From: CAWGUU01 sp963825765
GTDB lineage: Bacteria; Actinomycetota; Acidimicrobiia; Acidimicrobiales; AC-14
DNA length: 36,077 bases
Direction of reading: 5' to 3'
NCBI GenBank assembly: GCA_963825765.1
Contig: CAWGUU010000015.1
Location: 1-36,077 of the forward strand
Part shown: piece by piece, positions 1-8,163 of the stretch
Layout of the letters: the number at the start of each line of letters is the position of its first letter
Position numbering within the stretch: the first letter of the stretch is position 1
Position numbers and translations under genes: made by a program
Notes under the pieces: model-generated
Told to the model about the DNA's origin: nothing
What the model saw: the letters and a program-made list of their open reading frames with translations, nothing else
Databases searched by the model: none

Positions 1-645
1 GGCATCACCGGAGACGACGGCCCGTCCCACCACGGGATCCTCGACCTGGCCCTGCTCACCAAGGTGCCGGGCATGACGGTGTTCGCCCCCTCGTCGGCCC
101 AGGAGCTCGAGGTGATGCTCAAGGAGGCCCTGTCCATCTCCGACGGCCCCTCGGCGGTGCGGTACCCGAAGGGCGCAGCCAGGCAGTCGCCTCCCGACGA
201 GGTGGGGTCGGGCTTCACCGGGCGGTTGGTGCGCCGCGGCGAGCACGTGTGCATCCTGGCCGTGGGGAAGATGCTGGAGGCCACCGAGGAGGCCGCCCGG
301 CTGTTGCAGCTCCAGGGCATCGAGGCCACGGTGTGGGACGTACGCCTGGTCAAGCCCCTCGACCCGGCCATGATCGCCGACGCCGCCGCCGCCCCGCTGG
401 TGGTCACCGCCGAGGACGGGGTCCGGGCCGGTGGCGCCGGGTCGGCCATCGCCGACGCGGTGGCGGAGGTCGCGGCCGACGCCGGTAAGCCGGCGCCGCG
501 TGTGATCATCCTTGGCGTGCCCGATCACTACATCCCCCAGGCTCCGCCGGCCCGCATCCACGCCGATCTCGGACTTGACGGCCCCGGCATCGCCGCGACC
601 GTCATCAACGCCCTGGAAGCGGCCCGAGCCGTCCACCGGAGCTGA
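1..645 (+). CDS. dxs: 1-deoxy-D-xylulose-5-phosphate synthase, C-terminal part
   Basis: The reading frame is open from base 1, so the gene starts outside the window and only about the last 214 residues are seen. DXS condenses pyruvate and glyceraldehyde 3-phosphate with thiamine diphosphate, the first step of the MEP isoprenoid pathway in the cytoplasm. Visible are the end of the pyrimidine-binding transketolase domain (GDDGPSHHGILDLAL, then PGMTVFAPSSAQEL and the SAVRYPKG motif) and the C-terminal transketolase domain (GVRAGGAGSAI, LGVPDHYIPQ). The tail is the usual length for the family. The lipoprotein gene behind it starts 3 bases after the stop and may be co-transcribed. The family is recognised with high certainty. 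Confidence 0.95.
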   Translation, partial: GITGDDGPSHHGILDLALLTKVPGMTVFAPSSAQELEVMLKEALSISDGPSAVRYPKGAARQSPPDEVGSGFTGRLVRRGEHVCILAVGKMLEATEEAARLLQLQGIEATVWDVRLVKPLDPAMIADAAAAPLVVTAEDGVRAGGAGSAIADAVAEVAADAGKPAPRVIILGVPDHYIPQAPPARIHADLGLDGPGIAATVINALEAARAVHRS

Positions 646-647
646 CC

Positions 648-1532
648 ATGGCTCGCCTCAGGGCCGCCGGCACCGCCACTGCCACTGCCTGCCTGCTGAC
701 GCTCGTCCTGCTGCTGGCCGCGTGTGGCGGCAAGGACAGGAACACGACCGCAACCGGACCCGCGAGCAGCGTCCCCGACACGACGTCGACCACCGCCGCA
801 CCGGCCACGACGACCACCACCGCCGAGCCCGCTCCCATCACCCGGCGGCCGACGGCTACCACCCCTCCGGCGGAGGCGCCCTCCGACTCCGAGGCCGCCG
901 CGCCCACCGGTCCCGCGGCTGCGAAGCCGGCCGCCGCCGGCACCTACCGCTTCTCGACCACCGGATCGACGACGTTCGGCCTGTCCACGGTGCCGTTCCC
1001 CGCCGTCACCACCCTCGTCGTCGATCCCGCCGCCGGCACGCGCCAGCGGACCAGCCGTGACCTTCGGGACGCGGCGGGAGTGGGCCCGGTCACCGAGTTC
1101 ACCCTCGACTACCGGGCCGACGGGGTGTACCTGGAGTCCCTGCGCCTCACCACCAGCGTCGGCGGCTTCACCGACACCCGCGACCTGCGCCCACCGACGC
1201 CCTTTCTCTTCCTGCCCACCGGTGCCGGGCCGGGGACGTCGCGGGCCCTCGACGTGCCGACGGCGAACGGCGCGGCCACGGTGACCGTCGACGTGCAGGC
1301 CGAGGAGCGACTGGTGATCGGTGGCCAGGGCGTCGACACGCTCAGCGTCAGGGTGGTCGCCACGTTGCCGCCGGGAGACGTCACCGGCCGCCAGGAGCTC
1401 ACCCTCAACGTCGACAGGGCCTCGGGCCTGTGGGTGAGGGAGCGGTCGGTGACCGAGGCGTCGGCCAGCGGCGGGCTGCTGCAGCTGCGCAGCAACTACG
1501 AGGCGACGCTGCAAAGCCTCACTCCTGGGTAA
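648..1532 (+). CDS. Putative lipoprotein of unknown function
   Basis: A 294-residue protein with a type II signal peptide: a positive N-terminus (MARLRAAG), a hydrophobic core and a lipobox LAAC with the lipidated Cys at position 26. A low-complexity Thr/Pro/Ala linker follows (about residues 30-100), then a globular part (about 105-294) with alternating hydrophobic residues that suggest a mostly beta fold, for example FSTTGSTTFGL and YRADGVYLESLRL. This is the usual plan of an actinobacterial surface lipoprotein holding a beta domain away from the membrane. It starts 3 bases after dxs, and the next gene, also exported, follows after 10 bases, so the three may be one transcript. I recognise no specific family. 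Confidence 0.8.
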   Translation: MARLRAAGTATATACLLTLVLLLAACGGKDRNTTATGPASSVPDTTSTTAAPATTTTTAEPAPITRRPTATTPPAEAPSDSEAAAPTGPAAAKPAAAGTYRFSTTGSTTFGLSTVPFPAVTTLVVDPAAGTRQRTSRDLRDAAGVGPVTEFTLDYRADGVYLESLRLTTSVGGFTDTRDLRPPTPFLFLPTGAGPGTSRALDVPTANGAATVTVDVQAEERLVIGGQGVDTLSVRVVATLPPGDVTGRQELTLNVDRASGLWVRERSVTEASASGGLLQLRSNYEATLQSLTPG

Positions 1533-1542
1533 GGATCGGCTC

Positions 1543-2850
1543 ATGCGTCGTAGATGGCCGGTGCGGCTGGCCCTGCTGTTGCTCCTCGTCCTGGTACCGG
1601 CCGCGGGCCCGGCGGTGGCCCAGACTGCGGTTGCCCAAAGTGCCGTCGACCAGGCTGCCGACGCGCTGCGGCGTGACCCTGTCTACGTCGACCCTGCCGC
1701 CGAGATGGCGGGGCGGGTCGACGCCGAGCGCCTGCGCGAGGTGATCCGCTCGGGCGACGCGGCCATCTTCGTGGCCGTCCTGCCCGCCGCCGCCGTCGAC
1801 GAGGCCGGCGGCGACCCCGGCCAGCTGGCCGCCCTCCTGGGGCGACGGTCGGGGCTGGCAGGGACGTACGCGGTGTTGGCCGGCGACAAGTTCCGCGCCG
1901 CCAGCAACGTGATCCCGTCGCGCACCGTCGGATCGCTGGCCACGTCGTCGTTCCAGTCCGCCAGCCGCCAGGGCCCCCAAGCGGTGCTGCTCACGTTCGT
2001 CGAACGGGTCCAGGACGTGGCGCCGACGGCCGGGTCGTCGTCGGGGTCCGGGTCGGGCCGCGACGTCGAGGTTGCTCCCAGCGGCGAGCCGTCGACCGCC
2101 GACGAGGGCGACGGCGGGGGCGGGACGTGGCTGCTCGTGTTGCTCCTGGTCGGAGGTGTCGTGCTCGCCGTCGTGCTGGTCAGCCGCGGCCGGAAGAAGA
2201 AGGAGGCGGCTCGGCAGCGGGCGGCGGCCGACCGCGAGGAGCTCGGCGCCGAGCTGTCGGTGCTGGCCGGCGACGTGGTGGCCCTCGAGGATCAGGTAGA
2301 CCTCCACCCCGACGCCCGTCCCGACTACGACGCCGCCGTCATGCGCTACCAGGCCGCCCAAGCCGCCATCGACCGCGCCGACGACGACGTCGACTTCGCC
2401 AGGGTCAGACGGGTCATCGACGAGGGCCGCTACGCGATGAACCGGGCCCGGGCCGTCATCGATGGGCGTGAGCCACCTCCGCCGCCGGCCGAGCTCACCC
2501 GCCCCGGCAGCCGCAACGAGCCGCCCGTCCAGGTCGACGAGCAGGGCCAGCCCTTCTACGCCGGTGCCGGCGTGCCCTTCTACGGCGGCGGCGGCTGGTT
2601 CGGCGGCGGCGGGCTGCTCACCGGCTTTCTGCTGGGATCGATGATGGGCGGCGGCTTCGGCGGGTGGGGCGGCGGCTACTACGGGGGCGGCGGCGACGGG
2701 GACGACCGAGGCGACGACGGCGGTGGCGACGGTGGCGAGGGCGGTGGGGACTGGGGCGGTGGGTTCGGCGGCGGCGATTTCGGCGGAGGGGACTTCGGCG
2801 GCGGCGATTTCGGCGGAGGGGACTTCGGCGGAGGGGACTTCGGCGGCTAG
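1543..2850 (+). CDS. Single-pass membrane protein with coiled and Gly-rich cytoplasmic tail
   Basis: A 435-residue protein. Residues 1-26 are a cleavable signal peptide (ends AVAQ). About 45-160 is an extracytoplasmic alpha/beta domain with AAIFVAVLPAAA and AGTYAVLAGDKF, similar in style to TPM/DUF-type extracellular domains. A linker, one membrane helix (about 195-214) and a stop-transfer RGRKKK follow. The cytoplasmic part has a charged, probably helical segment (about 220-310) and then an extreme Gly-rich tail ending in repeats of FGGGD. Such tails occur on actinobacterial TPM-like membrane proteins, but the specific family is not certain. The DNA of the tail is itself a tandem repeat (2770-2848), so its length may vary between strains. 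It follows the lipoprotein gene by 10 bases. Confidence 0.8.
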   Translation: MRRRWPVRLALLLLLVLVPAAGPAVAQTAVAQSAVDQAADALRRDPVYVDPAAEMAGRVDAERLREVIRSGDAAIFVAVLPAAAVDEAGGDPGQLAALLGRRSGLAGTYAVLAGDKFRAASNVIPSRTVGSLATSSFQSASRQGPQAVLLTFVERVQDVAPTAGSSSGSGSGRDVEVAPSGEPSTADEGDGGGGTWLLVLLLVGGVVLAVVLVSRGRKKKEAARQRAAADREELGAELSVLAGDVVALEDQVDLHPDARPDYDAAVMRYQAAQAAIDRADDDVDFARVRRVIDEGRYAMNRARAVIDGREPPPPPAELTRPGSRNEPPVQVDEQGQPFYAGAGVPFYGGGGWFGGGGLLTGFLLGSMMGGGFGGWGGGYYGGGGDGDDRGDDGGGDGGEGGGDWGGGFGGGDFGGGDFGGGDFGGGDFGGGDFGG

Positions 2851-2861
2851 CGGCGAGCCCT

Positions 2862-2990
2862 CACCGAACTGGTGACGCCCAGCCGCGCCAGCCGTGGTTT
2901 CGTGTCACCAATTCAGTCGGCGGCCAGGCCCCGCACCGAACTGGTGACGCCCAGCCGCGCCAGGCGCGGTTTCGTGGCACCAGTTCAGTC
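2862..2990. repeat. Tandem pair of a 57-bp palindromic repeat
   Basis: Two copies, 2862-2918 and 2934-2990, differ at 4 of 57 positions with a period of 72 bases. Each is an imperfect inverted repeat: the left arm ACCGAACTGGTGACGC pairs with a right arm whose complement reads ACTGAACTGGTGCCAC (copy 2). The pair fills the gap between convergent genes, and the second copy covers the TGA of the minus-strand ligase gene at 2985. No T-run follows, so it is not a classical terminator, although it could end transcription from both sides. It may instead be a member of a dispersed palindromic repeat family. Confidence 0.8.
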
Positions 2991-4337
2991 AATGGCGTCG
3001 AGGGCGGCCAGCAGGTCCTGGTACATCCGGTCGGCCTGCTCGGTGGTCTCGGCGATGCAGGTGACGCCCATCTTGCCGGCGCCGGGGAGGGCACCGAGGA
3101 GGTGGAGGGTGACGCCGGTTGCCGTCGCCGGGTCGTAGGCCAGGCCCGAGGCGTCGACGGTGGCGATCACCTCCGCGGGCGAACGGCCGACCAGGCGCGG
3201 AGACTTCAGGTTGTCGGTGGCCATGTAGCAGCGGGTGCCGCCGCCGACCCGGAGGTCGCCGGTGGTCGGGTCGTAGTCGCCGCCCGTCGCCAGCTGGGCC
3301 ATCCAGAAGGGATGGGTGGTGCCGCCCATCCGCAGGTTGATCTCGCTGAGCGAGACCACGCCGCCAGCGGTGACGAGGAAGTCGATGCCGAACGCGCCGA
3401 CCACACCCTCCTCGGCGAGCACCTCGGCCACCTTCAGGGCCTCCCGCTGGATGGTGAGCCGGTAGTCGGGCCGGGCCGGGAAGCGGCAGCCGAGGTACAC
3501 CTGGTTGTGGGGACCGCCCAGGATCTGGTCGTGGGTGGACAGCAGGTCGATGGCGCCGTCCGTCGAGATCTGCAGCTGGGCGCTGGGGGAGCGCAGGCCG
3601 TCGCCACGGACCATCTCCTCCACGATGGCGCCCTCGGCCTCGATCTTTGCCTCGAACGACTCCCACGACTCCTCCGCCGCGCAGAACGTCGTCGCCGATG
3701 CGGGAAGCGACTCGGTAAGCCCGCCCAGCTCGATGATGGCGTTCCCCTGGCCGGAGAACCCGTTGTTGAGCTTGACGACGACGGCCTCCGCCTCGGGCCG
3801 GACTGCCTGCACGTCGGCGATGGCGGCGCCTACCGCCTTCACCGAGAAAAGGTCCTCGGCGCCGGGCAGGTAGCGGACGCCAGCCCTCGCCGCCACCTGG
3901 CGAGAGCTCGATTTCGAGCCCAGCCGAACGAGCTCCGGCCGGGGACCGAGGAGCGGGATGCCGAGGGCGGAGGCCAGCCCCGTCTCGGCCGGCGTGACGT
4001 TGAAGGGGAGCACGTACCCCTCCTCCGGCGAACCGATTGCCGCCTTCAGCCTCGCCAGCGACCGCGGGTCCCGGAGGAGCTTGGCCGACAGCGAGCCGAT
4101 GGACGGTTCGGCCACGTCCACCAGTGCCAGCCGGCTGCGGGCGTCGTCGGGGTCGGGTAGGAAGCGCAGGTAGTAGTCGACGATGACCGGGTCGATGGCC
4201 ACCGACGACACGAAGACGATCCTGATGGAGGGGTCGGCCAGCAGGAGCAGCAGGAACAGCATCCGCTCCTCGTAGGACTGGACGGCGGCGATCTTGCGCA
4301 GCTCCGCCACGGGGAACGAGATGGACGGGACGACCAC
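2985..4337 (-). CDS. ATP-grasp protein, peptide ligase PGM1-related
   Basis: A 450-residue ATP-grasp enzyme that should activate a carboxylate as acyl-phosphate and join it to an amine. A pre-ATP-grasp region (1-140) is followed by the ATP-binding lysine region VVVKLNNGFSGQGN (K189), the acidic metal-binding segment SLSEINLRMGG (E332, N334) and a C-terminal domain (KMGVTCIAETTEQADRMY) that I associate with the PGM1 family, named for the pheganomycin peptide ligase. The frame is open far upstream through the reductase gene, so the start is a choice. GTG at 4337 gives the first residues that look like protein (VVVPSISFPVAELRK) and lies 35 bases after the reductase stop. The substrate is unknown: no precursor peptide or nonribosomal gene is nearby. 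Confidence 0.85.
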   Translation of the reverse strand: MVVPSISFPVAELRKIAAVQSYEERMLFLLLLLADPSIRIVFVSSVAIDPVIVDYYLRFLPDPDDARSRLALVDVAEPSIGSLSAKLLRDPRSLARLKAAIGSPEEGYVLPFNVTPAETGLASALGIPLLGPRPELVRLGSKSSSRQVAARAGVRYLPGAEDLFSVKAVGAAIADVQAVRPEAEAVVVKLNNGFSGQGNAIIELGGLTESLPASATTFCAAEESWESFEAKIEAEGAIVEEMVRGDGLRSPSAQLQISTDGAIDLLSTHDQILGGPHNQVYLGCRFPARPDYRLTIQREALKVAEVLAEEGVVGAFGIDFLVTAGGVVSLSEINLRMGGTTHPFWMAQLATGGDYDPTTGDLRVGGGTRCYMATDNLKSPRLVGRSPAEVIATVDASGLAYDPATATGVTLHLLGALPGAGKMGVTCIAETTEQADRMYQDLLAALDAID

Positions 4338-4372
4338 GATCGTCCCGTGGGCGACGCCTCCGGGACGGGCCT

Positions 4373-5320
4373 TCAGGGACCGACCACCCCGTCGAGGGCC
4401 TCGTCGATGGCCGCGAGGGTGCCGTCGTCGAGGTCGACACCGACGGCGCCGACGTTGTCGTCGATCTGCTCGGGCCGCGACGCGCCGGTGATGGCCGAGG
4501 ACACCACCGGCCTGCGCAACACCCACGCCAGGGCCAGCTGTGCCATCGACAGCTCGAGTCCCTCGGCGATGGGCCGCAACCGCTGCACCGCGGTCAGCAC
4601 GTCGTCGTCGCGCCAGCGCCCCATCCACGGGCCCATCGAATCGTGGGCGGCGCGGGACCCGGCGGGCGGCGGCGTCCCCGGCTGGTACTTGCCGGTGAGG
4701 GCGCCCTGGGCCAGCGGCGACCACACGACCTGGCCGACGCCCTCCCGCTCCGACAGCGGGAACACCTCCGGCTCGGGCTTGCGCCAGAGCATCGAGTACT
4801 CGGGCTGGCTGGAGACGAATCGCTCGACCCCCTCCAACGCCAGCGCCGCCGAGATCTGCTCGGCGGTCCACTCGCTGAACCCCAGCCACCGGGTCTTCCC
4901 CTGCCTGACCAGCTCGGACAGCGCCTCCATGGTCTCCTCCAGCGGCGTGTCCGGGTCGTAGCGGTGACACTGGTAGAGGTCGACGTAGTCGGTGCGCAGC
5001 CGCTGGAGCGACGCGTCGGCCTGCTTGCGGATCTGGGCCGCCGACAGGCCGCGGTCGCCGTCGGGCATGGGGAAGAAGGCCTTGGTGCCGAGGATGTACG
5101 AGTCCCGGTCGACGCCGGACAGGGCCTGGCCCAGGAACGTCTCGGCCGCGCCGCCGCCGTACACGTTGGCGGTGTCGAAGAAGTTGATCCCCACCTCGAA
5201 GGCCCGCCGCACGCAGGCGATGCCCCGCTCGGTGCCGACGCCGGCCCCGTAGGTCAGCCAGGAGCCGAGGCCGATCTCCGACACCATGAGGTCGCTGGCG
5301 CCCAACTGTCGGTAGCGCAT
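4373..5320 (-). CDS. Aldo/keto reductase, potassium-channel beta-subunit-like
   Basis: A 315-residue NAD(P)H-dependent aldo/keto reductase with a TIM-barrel fold, acting in the cytoplasm on an unknown aldehyde or ketone. The catalytic tetrad is complete: D49 and Y54 in FFDTANVYGGG, K80 in LGTKAFF and H119 in YQCHRYD. The cofactor-binding end is seen in VWSPLAQGALTGKY and SSAITGASRPEQID. The sequence is closest in style to the voltage-gated potassium channel beta-subunit/YghZ branch. The ATG at 5320 starts the canonical MRYRQLGASDLMVSEIGLG. The ATP-grasp ligase gene follows after 35 bases on the same strand, so the two may be co-transcribed, but a shared pathway is only a guess. Confidence 0.93.
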   Translation of the reverse strand: MRYRQLGASDLMVSEIGLGSWLTYGAGVGTERGIACVRRAFEVGINFFDTANVYGGGAAETFLGQALSGVDRDSYILGTKAFFPMPDGDRGLSAAQIRKQADASLQRLRTDYVDLYQCHRYDPDTPLEETMEALSELVRQGKTRWLGFSEWTAEQISAALALEGVERFVSSQPEYSMLWRKPEPEVFPLSEREGVGQVVWSPLAQGALTGKYQPGTPPPAGSRAAHDSMGPWMGRWRDDDVLTAVQRLRPIAEGLELSMAQLALAWVLRRPVVSSAITGASRPEQIDDNVGAVGVDLDDGTLAAIDEALDGVVGP

Positions 5321-5377
5321 CCGCGAAGCATGTCACGCCCGAACCGCTCGAAGATCACGCTTGCACCCGCTCGAACG

Positions 5378-6022
5378 TCAGGGAAGTCGCCGATGCAGGA
5401 GGGCGCGGACGGTGGCGTCGCTGGTGGGGGAGAAGTCGTCGTACCAGGCGCCGACGGCCACGAACGGCTCGGGGGTGAGGGCGCACACCACCTCGTCGGC
5501 CTCGGCGCCTATGGCCTGGCAGGCGTCGGCGGTGCCGACAGGGACGGCCACGACGATGGCGGCGGGGCCCATCTGGCGCAGGGCGGTGACCGCCGCCCGC
5601 ATGCTGGCCCCGGTGGCGAGGCCGTCGTCGACGAGGATGGCGGTGCGGCCGGCCACGTCGGGCGGCGGACGGTCGCCCCGGTAGGACAGCTCCCGCTGGT
5701 CCCGGACCCGGCGCTGCTCGGCCGTCACCGCCTCCACGATCCGGTCCGGGACGTGGGCGACGACGTCGGGGTTGAGGACCCTGACCCCGCCCGGGCCGAC
5801 CGCCCCGAACGCCAGTTCCTCGTGGCCGGGCACGCCCAATTTGCGGACAGTGAACACGTCGAGGGGTGCGTCAAGGGCCCGGGCCACCTCGTAGGCCACC
5901 GGCACGCCGCCACGCGGCACACCGAGCACGACCACGTCGGCCCGTCCGCCCCAGGAGCCGGCCAGCAGCGCGGCAAGCCTGACGCCGGCGTCGGCCCGGT
6001 CCAGGAAGGGGCGGGCGGCCAT
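5378..6022 (-). CDS. Phosphoribosyltransferase domain protein
   Basis: A 214-residue type I phosphoribosyltransferase-fold protein. The PRPP-binding loop is clear: AILVDDGLATGASM (about residues 128-141). The N-terminal part has VVVLGVPRGGVPVAYEVA and the conserved VRKLGVPGHEELAFGAV. This branch is common in bacteria as a stand-alone protein of poorly known substrate and differs from the nucleotide-salvage enzymes. An upstream in-frame ATG at 6049 would overlap the divergent dipeptidase start. The ATG at 6022, with GAGGA about 10 bases ahead, is preferred. The reductase gene lies 57 bases downstream on the same strand. Confidence 0.88.
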   Translation of the reverse strand: MAARPFLDRADAGVRLAALLAGSWGGRADVVVLGVPRGGVPVAYEVARALDAPLDVFTVRKLGVPGHEELAFGAVGPGGVRVLNPDVVAHVPDRIVEAVTAEQRRVRDQRELSYRGDRPPPDVAGRTAILVDDGLATGASMRAAVTALRQMGPAAIVVAVPVGTADACQAIGAEADEVVCALTPEPFVAVGAWYDDFSPTSDATVRALLHRRLP

Positions 6023-6042
6023 CAGCGTGGGATCCTCGGAGG

Positions 6043-7011
6043 GTGCCAAGCGAGATCGACGATGTGGTCGACGCCCACGTCGAGTCGTTCGTGTGGAGCC
6101 GGGTGTTCGGCTACGACCTCGCCGCCCGCCACGGGGCCGGGCTCCTCGGCGGGCGCCTCTACTCCCAGCTCGACGTGCCGCGCATGCGGGAGGCGGGCAT
6201 GACCGGTGGCGTGTTCAGCATCGCCACCAACCCCTTTCGCAGCCCGGCCCGGCGCCTGGAGATCCTCCTGGCCAACGTCGGCGGCCTGCAGGCGGCGTTG
6301 GAGGCCGATCCCGGCGTGGCCGTGGTGGCCGACGTGGCGGGCTATCGCGCCGCCCGGGCCGACGGCCGCATCGGCTGCTTCATCGCCGTCCAGGGCGGCA
6401 ACGCGGTCCGGGCCGGCGAGGTCGAGCGGCTCCCGCCGGTCGTGTCGAGGGTGACGCTGGTGCACCTGACGCCCTCGGCCCTCGGGCGGCCCAGCTCGCC
6501 CGTCCTGCGCGACCGCGGCCTCACCGCCGCCGGCCGTGAGTACGTCGAGGCGCTGGATGCCAGGCGGATCGTGCTCGACCTGGCCCATGCCGGCCCCCGC
6601 ACCTTCTGGGACGCCCTCGACGCCCACGACCCGTCGCTGCCGGCGATCGTGTCCCACACCGGCGTGCGTGGGGTCCACGACGTGTGGCGCAACGTCGACG
6701 ACGACCAGGTCCGGGCCGTCGCCGCCACCGGCGGGGTGGTCGGTGTCATGTACCACTGCGGCTTCCTGGGCGGCCGCTCGGCGGAGTCCGTCGTCGATCA
6801 CATCGCGCATGTCATCGACGTGGGCGGGGAGGACTGCGCGGCGCTGGGCAGCGACTGGGACGGCCTTATCGTGACGCCACGCGACATGCCCACGGTGCTC
6901 GAGCTGCCGGCGCTGATCGCCTGCATGCGGGCCCGGGGGTTCTCCGACGACCGTGTGGCCAAGGTGGTGGGCGGCAACTACCTGCGGGCGGTGCAGCACG
7001 TGCGCGGGTAG
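6043..7011 (+). CDS. Peptidase M19 (membrane dipeptidase) family protein, altered metal site
   Basis: A 322-residue amidohydrolase-fold protein of the M19 (renal dipeptidase) family. Family landmarks are GLTAAGREYVEAL, VLDLAHAGPRTFWD (H182), IVSHTGVRGVHD (H205) and ALGSDWDGL (D271). Two metal-ligand positions differ from the classical dinuclear zinc site: the N-terminal HxD is DAHVE (H12, E14), and the bridging Glu of the IEG motif is Gln in FIAVQGGNAV (Q117). Activity may therefore differ from a dipeptidase or be lost. GTG at 6043 is taken as the start. A GTG at residue 8 (6064) is an alternative that still keeps H12. The divergent phosphoribosyltransferase start is 20 bases away, so the promoters overlap. 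Confidence 0.85.
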   Translation: MPSEIDDVVDAHVESFVWSRVFGYDLAARHGAGLLGGRLYSQLDVPRMREAGMTGGVFSIATNPFRSPARRLEILLANVGGLQAALEADPGVAVVADVAGYRAARADGRIGCFIAVQGGNAVRAGEVERLPPVVSRVTLVHLTPSALGRPSSPVLRDRGLTAAGREYVEALDARRIVLDLAHAGPRTFWDALDAHDPSLPAIVSHTGVRGVHDVWRNVDDDQVRAVAATGGVVGVMYHCGFLGGRSAESVVDHIAHVIDVGGEDCAALGSDWDGLIVTPRDMPTVLELPALIACMRARGFSDDRVAKVVGGNYLRAVQHVRG

Positions 7012-7037
7012 TGCTGGCATCGAGACGGCTGCCCGGC

Positions 7038-8117
7038 TCATACCCGCATCCTGAACCGGCGTTCCGGGGGCCGCTCGTCGTCGGCGCCGCCGCCGGTCTC
7101 GCCCCGCTCCGCCCGCCGCAGCAGCCGCAGCACGTGCTGTCCGAGCACGTCGAGCTCGGTCGACGCGAACTGCTCGCCGCCGAACCGGCGGATCGTCTCG
7201 GACTGGCGGCGCAGGATCCGTTCGTCCTGGGCGAAGATCCGGTTGGCGATCGGCGTCACTGCCGCCTTCACCACCTGCGCCGGCAGCCGGACCCGGAACG
7301 TGACGGCCACGTGGAGCCGGGTCTCGTACTCGCCGACGGGCGTGAAGGCCGACGTCGTCACCAGGTGGTTCGGGCCGAGCCGGTACTCCACCTGGGCGAT
7401 GGACGGGAGCAGGAACCGGTCGACGTGGCTCACCACGCCGCCCTCTGGGGCCAGGATGCGCCCGGCCAGGCCCGGCGGGCGGGGCTCGCCCAGGTACTCG
7501 GCCTCGACGCCGTCGTCGGTGTGGCGCACGACCACCTCGATGTCCACGGGCTCACGGCCGCCGCGGAACAGCCCGCCGTGGAGGAAGGCGGTGTGGGGCA
7601 CGTCCAGGGTGTTCTCCAGGGCGGCGTGCAGGCTGGCGCGCACCGACAGGCTCCGGCGCACCGTCTCGTAGCCGGCGTCGTCGACGCACGGGAACCGGAA
7701 CGGAGCGGTCGGCGGGGCAACATCGGCGTCGCCAACAGGGAAGACCCAGACGAAGCCGTCGTGCTCGACGGTGGGAAAGGTGTCGACCCGGCGGGCCCGG
7801 CGATCGGGCTCCTCCAGCAGGCCGGGTACGGCCCGGCACGCCCCAGCGCCGTCGAATCGCCACCCGTGGTAGCTGCACTGCAACAGCCCGTCGTGCACGG
7901 TGCCGAGCGAGAGGGGGACGTTGCGGTGCGGGCAGCGGTCGACGACGGCCACGGCGCGGCCACCGCCGTCCCGGAACAGTGCCATCGGCTCGCCCAGGAC
8001 GGTGCGGGCCACGGGCCGGCGCCGGCCGAGGTCGGACGACAGGCAGGCGACGTACCAGTGGGCCCGCAGCCCCGCCATCGGGTGACGCCCGTTCGGGCGT
8101 CCGTCCTGGCCGTCCAT
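7038..8117 (-). CDS. Rieske 2Fe-2S aromatic ring-hydroxylating oxygenase
   Basis: About 359 residues from the ATG at 8117. The Rieske cluster motif CPHRNVPLSLG (C62, H64) and CSYHGW (C81, H84) is complete. The catalytic domain carries the mononuclear iron motif ENTLDVPHTAFLHGG (D172, H175, H180). The protein resembles the single-polypeptide alpha-subunit oxygenases of the PaO/VanA/Kshs type, which need a separate reductase. No reductase or ferredoxin gene is in the window, and the substrate cannot be read from the sequence. In-frame starts exist at 8171 (which would overlap the divergent gene), 8117 and 8078 (MAGLRAHWYVAC); none has a good ribosome site, so the N-terminus is uncertain. Confidence 0.9.
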   Translation of the reverse strand: MDGQDGRPNGRHPMAGLRAHWYVACLSSDLGRRRPVARTVLGEPMALFRDGGGRAVAVVDRCPHRNVPLSLGTVHDGLLQCSYHGWRFDGAGACRAVPGLLEEPDRRARRVDTFPTVEHDGFVWVFPVGDADVAPPTAPFRFPCVDDAGYETVRRSLSVRASLHAALENTLDVPHTAFLHGGLFRGGREPVDIEVVVRHTDDGVEAEYLGEPRPPGLAGRILAPEGGVVSHVDRFLLPSIAQVEYRLGPNHLVTTSAFTPVGEYETRLHVAVTFRVRLPAQVVKAAVTPIANRIFAQDERILRRQSETIRRFGGEQFASTELDVLGQHVLRLLRRAERGETGGGADDERPPERRFRMRV

Positions 8118-8163
8118 GAAGGCCACGCTAAAGGGCGCGGCCGGTCTTGACGACAGCGCCGAT

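Noticed and set aside
528..1544. Long minus-strand frame opposite the first lipoprotein gene
   Set aside because: Its composition is Arg/Gly-rich with no signal or motif, while the plus-strand frame has a lipobox and normal codon use.
2770..2848. Short tandem DNA repeats considered as a CRISPR or minisatellite locus
   Set aside because: They encode in-frame FGGGD units at the end of a continuous membrane-protein gene, so they are a coding repeat.
2861..3094. Short minus-strand ORF with repeated TELV...WRGWASPV segments, considered as a repeat-containing peptide gene
   Set aside because: The repetition only reflects the two palindromic DNA repeats; the frame runs antiphase into the ligase gene and has no ribosome site.
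4373..5336. Open frame continuing upstream of the ATP-grasp ligase through the reductase gene, suggesting one 783-residue fusion protein
   Set aside because: The upstream part is Arg/Gly/Ala-rich with no protein character and lies antisense-phase to the intact aldo/keto reductase on the same strand; it is a GC-rich shadow frame.
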